Origin: an uncultured Eggerthellaceae bacterium
GTDB lineage: Bacteria > Actinomycetota > Coriobacteriia > Coriobacteriales > Eggerthellaceae
Assembly: GCA_946618265.1 (NCBI GenBank)
Contig: CAMOLA010000035.1
Coordinates: 1-24,432, forward strand
Length of the DNA stretch: 24,432 bases
Direction of reading: 5' to 3'
In this document: positions 20,938 through 24,432 of the stretch, one piece after another
Layout of the letters: every line of letters starts with the position of its first letter
How positions within the stretch are numbered: the stretch's first letter is position 1
Notes under the pieces: generated by a model
The model's input: only the letters and a program-made list of their open reading frames with translations
What the model was told of the DNA's origin: nothing
Databases searched by the model: none
Position numbers and translations under genes: made by a program

Positions 20938-22251
20938 ATGGGGACCGAGAATTCTCAGGTCCCGGACAGGTCGTATCTGACCTTGTTCGGGAAGAAAATC
21001 CATCGGGCGTGGATCATTCTTATCGGCTGCTGTTTCTTGCAAGCTGGAGGTACTGGCGCAATCCTGCTGAGCGCCGGCGTGTTCTACGTGCCCATTTGCA
21101 ATGAACTGGGGTTTGCGCGTTCGGAAATTTCGCTATGGATGACGGCATACTTCATAGCGACCATACCCGCCATGCCCATTGCAGGAAAAATACTCACGCG
21201 GTTCAACGTGACCGTTCCCATGTCGGTGTCGATCGTTGTCATTGCTGCCGCTATTGCAGCGATGTCCACATATACAGAGATTTGGCAGTGGATCGTTTCA
21301 GGGGCCATTGTCGGTGCCTTCGGCGCGTTGGTGCTGATGATGCCGTCCGCCGTAATGATCGGCAACTGGTTTGCCAGCAAAAGCGGTCTGGCCATGGGCC
21401 TGTCGGCCTGCGCATCGGCTTTGGCCGGTGCTTTCCTGTCGCCTATGTACCACACCGTCATCGAGACGGCTGGTTGGCGCAACGCTTACCTGGTGGAGGC
21501 GCTGATCGTCGTGGTGCTGTGTCTGCCCTGGGCGTTGTTCGTATTCAAGCTGCGCCCCGAGGATAAAGGTGCGCGCCCGTACGGCATCGACCGGTACGTG
21601 GCCAAGCGAGAAAGTGCGAAGGAGGCGGGTAAGAACGTGCCGGAGACGCGGGAGATTCCGTACAAGCGGGCTCTGTTCTCGGTGTCGTTTGCCATGCTGT
21701 TCGTGTTCGGCTGCCTGTCGGCGTTCATAGGGTCGGGTTACGACGGCCACATGCCCGGCATCGCTATCTCGTTTGGTTTTGACCCGGCCGTGGGCGCCCT
21801 GATGCTGTCGGCGCTGCAGCTCGGCAGCTTCGCCGACAAGCTACTGATGGGATGGTTGAACGATGCCGTTGGCGTGCAGCGAACCATTTACATCGAGTTC
21901 TTGCTGGTCATATTGGGTGTGGCGGGCATCATGCTCGTTCGAAACGAAACGCTGCTGCTGGTGTGCGCATTCTTGTTTGGCGTGCAGGACTCGCTGATAT
22001 CGGTGAGCGTGCCCTTGCTGGTTCGCCAGATGTTCGGCGTGCAGAATTACGTGCAGCTCTACGCGTGGCTGCGTGTGGGCGTCGGAATATTCGGGTCCTT
22101 TGCATCAGTGGTGGTTGGGCTCTGCTTCGATCTGACGGGCTCGTTCATCCCGGCGCTCGGCATTGCGCTCGGCGCCGCCATCGTCGGCGCCATCGTCGTC
22201 GCGATTGCATATGCATGCCGCGGTCAGTTGACCGCACCGGCAAAAGGATAA
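20938..22251 (+). CDS. MFS transporter, monocarboxylate/oxalate-formate-like
   Basis: This 437-residue carrier starts at ATG 20938 after GGCAGGAGGGAGAG; nine further upstream codons have no site. It has about twelve spans (first at ~20-40, IILIGCCFLQAGGTGAILLS) and a long central loop (about 200-245). NWFASKSGLAMGLSACASAL resembles the MFS motif found in monocarboxylate and oxalate/formate transporters. It lies 19 nt before the PrpD-family gene, so it probably imports that enzyme's substrate. The paralogue at 19242-20522 is only distantly similar, suggesting two different substrates or import plus export. Confidence 0.82.
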   Translation: MGTENSQVPDRSYLTLFGKKIHRAWIILIGCCFLQAGGTGAILLSAGVFYVPICNELGFARSEISLWMTAYFIATIPAMPIAGKILTRFNVTVPMSVSIVVIAAAIAAMSTYTEIWQWIVSGAIVGAFGALVLMMPSAVMIGNWFASKSGLAMGLSACASALAGAFLSPMYHTVIETAGWRNAYLVEALIVVVLCLPWALFVFKLRPEDKGARPYGIDRYVAKRESAKEAGKNVPETREIPYKRALFSVSFAMLFVFGCLSAFIGSGYDGHMPGIAISFGFDPAVGALMLSALQLGSFADKLLMGWLNDAVGVQRTIYIEFLLVILGVAGIMLVRNETLLLVCAFLFGVQDSLISVSVPLLVRQMFGVQNYVQLYAWLRVGVGIFGSFASVVVGLCFDLTGSFIPALGIALGAAIVGAIVVAIAYACRGQLTAPAKG

Positions 22252-22270
22252 TCAAAACAAAGGAGAAAAC

Positions 22271-23665
22271 ATGGCAGAGAGCGAAAACATTTCGCGTATA
22301 TTCAGCGAAATCGTCGCAAACACAACTTACGACGACCTTGACCAGGCGTTGCTTGATCGCATGAAGGTGCGCCTGGCCGACGGTCTCGGCGCGACCATGG
22401 AAGGCAAGCATGGCGTGCTGAACGATGCGCTGTTGAAGTTGATGACGCAGTACGGTGGCGCTGAGGAAGCCACCGTCATGAATCACGGCATCAAGTTGCC
22501 AGCGTTGAACGCCGCTATGATGAACAGCATGCAGATGCGTTCGAACGACTTCGAGCCGTGCCACGCAGACAACAAGACCGGCGAGGGCACCCCTTCGCAT
22601 ATCGCGAGCTGCCTCAATCCGACCGCGTTCGCCGTTGGCGAGCGCGAGCAGGCTTCGGGCAAGGAAATCATGACGGCCATCGCCGTGGCCGACGACTTGG
22701 GCTGCCGCCTGAACGAGTCCATGGGCTTCAACACCGCCAACGTGTTCGACGGCACCGGCACCGTCAACGGCATGGCTGCTTGCGCCTGCGCCGCCAAGCT
22801 GAACAAGATGTCGGCTGACGAGACGCACAACGCCTTCGGTATTGCCATCAACTGCATCAACGGCACCATGGCTTCCACGCTCGAGCGCTCGCTGCTGTTC
22901 AAGTTCCCGACGTCGAACGCCGCGCGCAACGGCATCTTCGCCGCAGACCTGGCAAGGACGGGCTTTGCGGGCCTCGAAGACCCCATTGGCGGAGCACGCG
23001 GCTTCTACGACATGTTCGGAACCAACCCGACGCCCGAGAAGATGCTGGCAGATGCCGGCAAGGTGTTCTATGGCGAGATTCTGATCAAGCCGTATGCGGG
23101 CTGCTGCGCCACGCACCAGAACATCCACGCCGTGCTGGACGCTACGGGCGGCAAGGCATACCGCCCCGAAGAGGTCAAAGAGATTCGCTGCCACATGCTG
23201 AAGAACAAGACGCACATCGTCGGTGCGCTGTTGGAGCCGGGCAAGGTAAACCAGCCCGATGCCCCCTTCACCATTATGGCGACCACGTGCAACGCCATCC
23301 TGCATGGCGGCGTGTGGCCCGAGTACGAGACGCCGGACTACCTGAACGGCGAAGAGTTCACGGCCATGATGTCCAAGTACAAGCAGCTCGCTGACATCGA
23401 CCCGGTCGCTGACGACCATTGGGCGTCCGTCGAGATCGAGCTCATGGACGGCACGGTGCTGTCGGCCAAGTACGGCAAGATTCGCCCAGGCATGATGACG
23501 GGCCTCGAGCCGCTCGACATGGACTACATCAAGAACAAGTTCATGATCAACGCTAAGTTCGGCGGCGTCGTGTCCGAGAAGGACGCCGAGGCAATCTGGG
23601 AGATGTGCATGAACTTCGATCAGCTCGACAACACGAACGAACTGATGAAGTTGCTGGTGCCGTAA
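22271..23665 (+). CDS. MmgE/PrpD family protein
   Basis: This 464-residue protein spans the whole PrpD fold. The N-terminal helical domain includes RLADGLGATMEG, NSMQMRSNDFEPCHADNKTG and GTPSHIASCLNP, where Asp and His residues line the known active site. The central part (NVFDGTGTVNGMAACACAAK) and the C-terminal domain (PYAGCCATHQNIHAVLD) follow. Family members include 2-methylcitrate dehydratase, cis-aconitate decarboxylase and iminodisuccinate epimerase; sequence alone does not decide between them. AAAGGAG precedes the ATG, and a strong terminator follows. The MFS gene before it suggests action on an imported polycarboxylate or similar acid. It is not accompanied by methylcitrate-cycle genes here. 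Confidence 0.85.
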   Translation: MAESENISRIFSEIVANTTYDDLDQALLDRMKVRLADGLGATMEGKHGVLNDALLKLMTQYGGAEEATVMNHGIKLPALNAAMMNSMQMRSNDFEPCHADNKTGEGTPSHIASCLNPTAFAVGEREQASGKEIMTAIAVADDLGCRLNESMGFNTANVFDGTGTVNGMAACACAAKLNKMSADETHNAFGIAINCINGTMASTLERSLLFKFPTSNAARNGIFAADLARTGFAGLEDPIGGARGFYDMFGTNPTPEKMLADAGKVFYGEILIKPYAGCCATHQNIHAVLDATGGKAYRPEEVKEIRCHMLKNKTHIVGALLEPGKVNQPDAPFTIMATTCNAILHGGVWPEYETPDYLNGEEFTAMMSKYKQLADIDPVADDHWASVEIELMDGTVLSAKYGKIRPGMMTGLEPLDMDYIKNKFMINAKFGGVVSEKDAEAIWEMCMNFDQLDNTNELMKLLVP

Positions 23666-23688
23666 GACGGCTCCTTGGGCTCAACACG

Positions 23689-23732
23689 GGGGTGCCGCCG
23701 ACGTTGCGCTTGTCGGCGGCACCCCTTCTTCG
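23689..23732 (+). terminator. Rho-independent terminator after the PrpD-family gene
   Basis: GGGGTGCCGCCGAC (23689-23702) and GTCGGCGGCACCCC (23712-23725) form a perfect 14-bp stem with a 9-nt loop, followed by TTCTTCG. It ends the carrier-PrpD unit; the next gene starts 66 bp beyond the stem. Confidence 0.8.
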
Positions 23733-23790
23733 ATATAAGGCGAGCGCAATGTTTCTCGTTGCACTTGTTCGCTTGAAAGGAATTCCGACG

Positions 23791-24432
23791 ATGGGGGAAA
23801 CGCTGATCATCCCCGGCATTGTTGATAGCGCCGAATTATTTCTGAGCGCGTATCCTCAGTATGCCGATTATGATGTCGCTCTATTGAATCCCGTATGTGA
23901 ACAAGACATAGACATGGGATTGGCTTACGTCGACAACGACGCGTGCGTGAGCGTGATTGCCTTGGTCGGTCAGTTCATTAACGGGCTGGAGAGGATCGAT
24001 CCCGCCCGAGCTACCTTGATCGTGCCGTCGGTATGCGAGGGCTGCAGAAGCGCCAATCCCCTGCCCGTGCTGCGGGCCGCGTTGCGGCATGCGGGCTGGA
24101 TGAGCAGGGTCACCCTGAAGCCTGTGACACTGCGCGAATTGGGTTTTGCGGAACAGCGAAACGATCGAGACGAGACCGCGCATTTTGCAGATTCGAATAG
24201 CAACGGATTGCGAATCGGGGTGTGCGGCCCCGTCTCGATGCTCGTCGAAGAGTACTTCACCTCGGCGATTCGAGGTCGAATACTCGATTCCGGCTGCGAG
24301 TTCGTTCCTGTTCCGATTGAGCTTCTCATGGGCGCCGACGACGTCATGATCCCCGCGCTCGAGTATTTCAGGGGATGCGGTGTGACAACGGCGATCTGCC
24401 TGATTCCGTTCGGGTGCCTCCAGGGGAACGTG
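23791..24432 (+). CDS. 2-hydroxyacyl-CoA dehydratase activase-related (DUF2229-like) protein, partial
   Basis: The gene opens at ATG 23791 behind AAAGGA and is still open at the right edge (214 codons). Cys36, Cys52, Cys82 and Cys85 (VPSVCEGCRSANPLPVLRAA) are followed by LRIGVCGPVSMLVEEYF and, at the edge, LIPFGCLQGNV. The G-x-C-R-x-x..P block and the final PFGC are reminiscent of DUF2229 and HgdB-like subunits of 2-hydroxyacyl-CoA dehydratase systems, where Cys residues hold a 4Fe-4S cluster. The call is by eye and moderate only. It lies after the PrpD terminator in the same direction and may begin another unit of the same pathway. Confidence 0.5.
   Translation, partial: MGETLIIPGIVDSAELFLSAYPQYADYDVALLNPVCEQDIDMGLAYVDNDACVSVIALVGQFINGLERIDPARATLIVPSVCEGCRSANPLPVLRAALRHAGWMSRVTLKPVTLRELGFAEQRNDRDETAHFADSNSNGLRIGVCGPVSMLVEEYFTSAIRGRILDSGCEFVPVPIELLMGADDVMIPALEYFRGCGVTTAICLIPFGCLQGNV

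Noticed and set aside
22145..23419. A 424-codon minus-strand frame over the PrpD-family gene
   Set aside because: No start signal, no domain, and it crosses the boundary of two real plus-strand genes.

Overview
The window is high-GC DNA, almost certainly from an anaerobic actinobacterium of the Eggerthellaceae/Coriobacteriia type (Eggerthella, Gordonibacter, Slackia and relatives). The clues are a multi-membrane-span LuxR regulator next to a molybdopterin oxidoreductase operon, small zinc-ribbon proteins beginning MCFR/MCYP, oxalate/formate-type MFS carriers and a PrpD-family enzyme. The assignment is by pattern recognition only. No rRNA, intact tRNA or CRISPR array was seen.

Region 1 (1-6228, minus strand) is a compact operon, read right to left: a small two-span membrane protein (putative anti-sigma factor), an ECF sigma factor, a short HlyD-like secretion protein, an ABC transporter with an N-terminal C39 peptidase, a second ABC transporter, and two tandem precursor peptides, the last cut by the window edge. 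Genes from the membrane protein to the second transporter overlap by 1-14 nt. This is an NHLP/NHLM-type peptide export system. The complete precursor has a Nif11-like leader ending in Gly-Gly, followed by a cargo that looks like a folded zinc ribbon. A known palindromic repeat (the HSERSEES element) sits in frame inside the C39 transporter.

Region 2 (6357-8614, minus) is a second, paralogous sigma/membrane-protein module: ECF sigma factor, two-span membrane protein, polytopic membrane protein, and a PrsW-like intramembrane protease. All four are overlapping or coupled.

Region 3 (8615-12431) is a graveyard of mobile and broken DNA. It holds the 3' half of a tRNA, integrase arm-type repeats at two places, a toxin-antitoxin pair with its own promoter/operator, an internally deleted tyrosine integrase, a second tRNA-like T-arm, the 3' end of a dmsB-like gene joined to the 5' end of an nrfD/dmsC-like gene, a HAD phosphatase, a probable MFS remnant and several strong palindromes.

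Region 4 (12477-13833, minus) is an unusual small operon: a DnaA/Hda-like AAA+ protein with an altered P-loop, a thioredoxin-fold protein lacking CxxC, and a zinc-ribbon protein.

Region 5 (14001-24432) is a metabolic island. A membrane-embedded LuxR regulator (minus) diverges from a molybdopterin oxidoreductase and its 4Fe-4S partner. Downstream are a zinc-ribbon protein with a Pro/Ala-rich tail, an MFS carrier, a membrane-anchored zinc ribbon, a second MFS carrier, a PrpD-family enzyme, and the start of a protein resembling 2-hydroxyacyl-CoA dehydratase-activase (DUF2229) proteins. The set looks like uptake plus reductive or dehydrating catabolism of one or more organic acids or hydroxylated aromatics; the substrate is unknown. 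A 16-bp motif (one mismatch), with a 10-bp-spaced repeat, occurs both in the luxR/oxidoreductase intergenic region and upstream of the Region 4 operon, suggesting that one regulator controls both.
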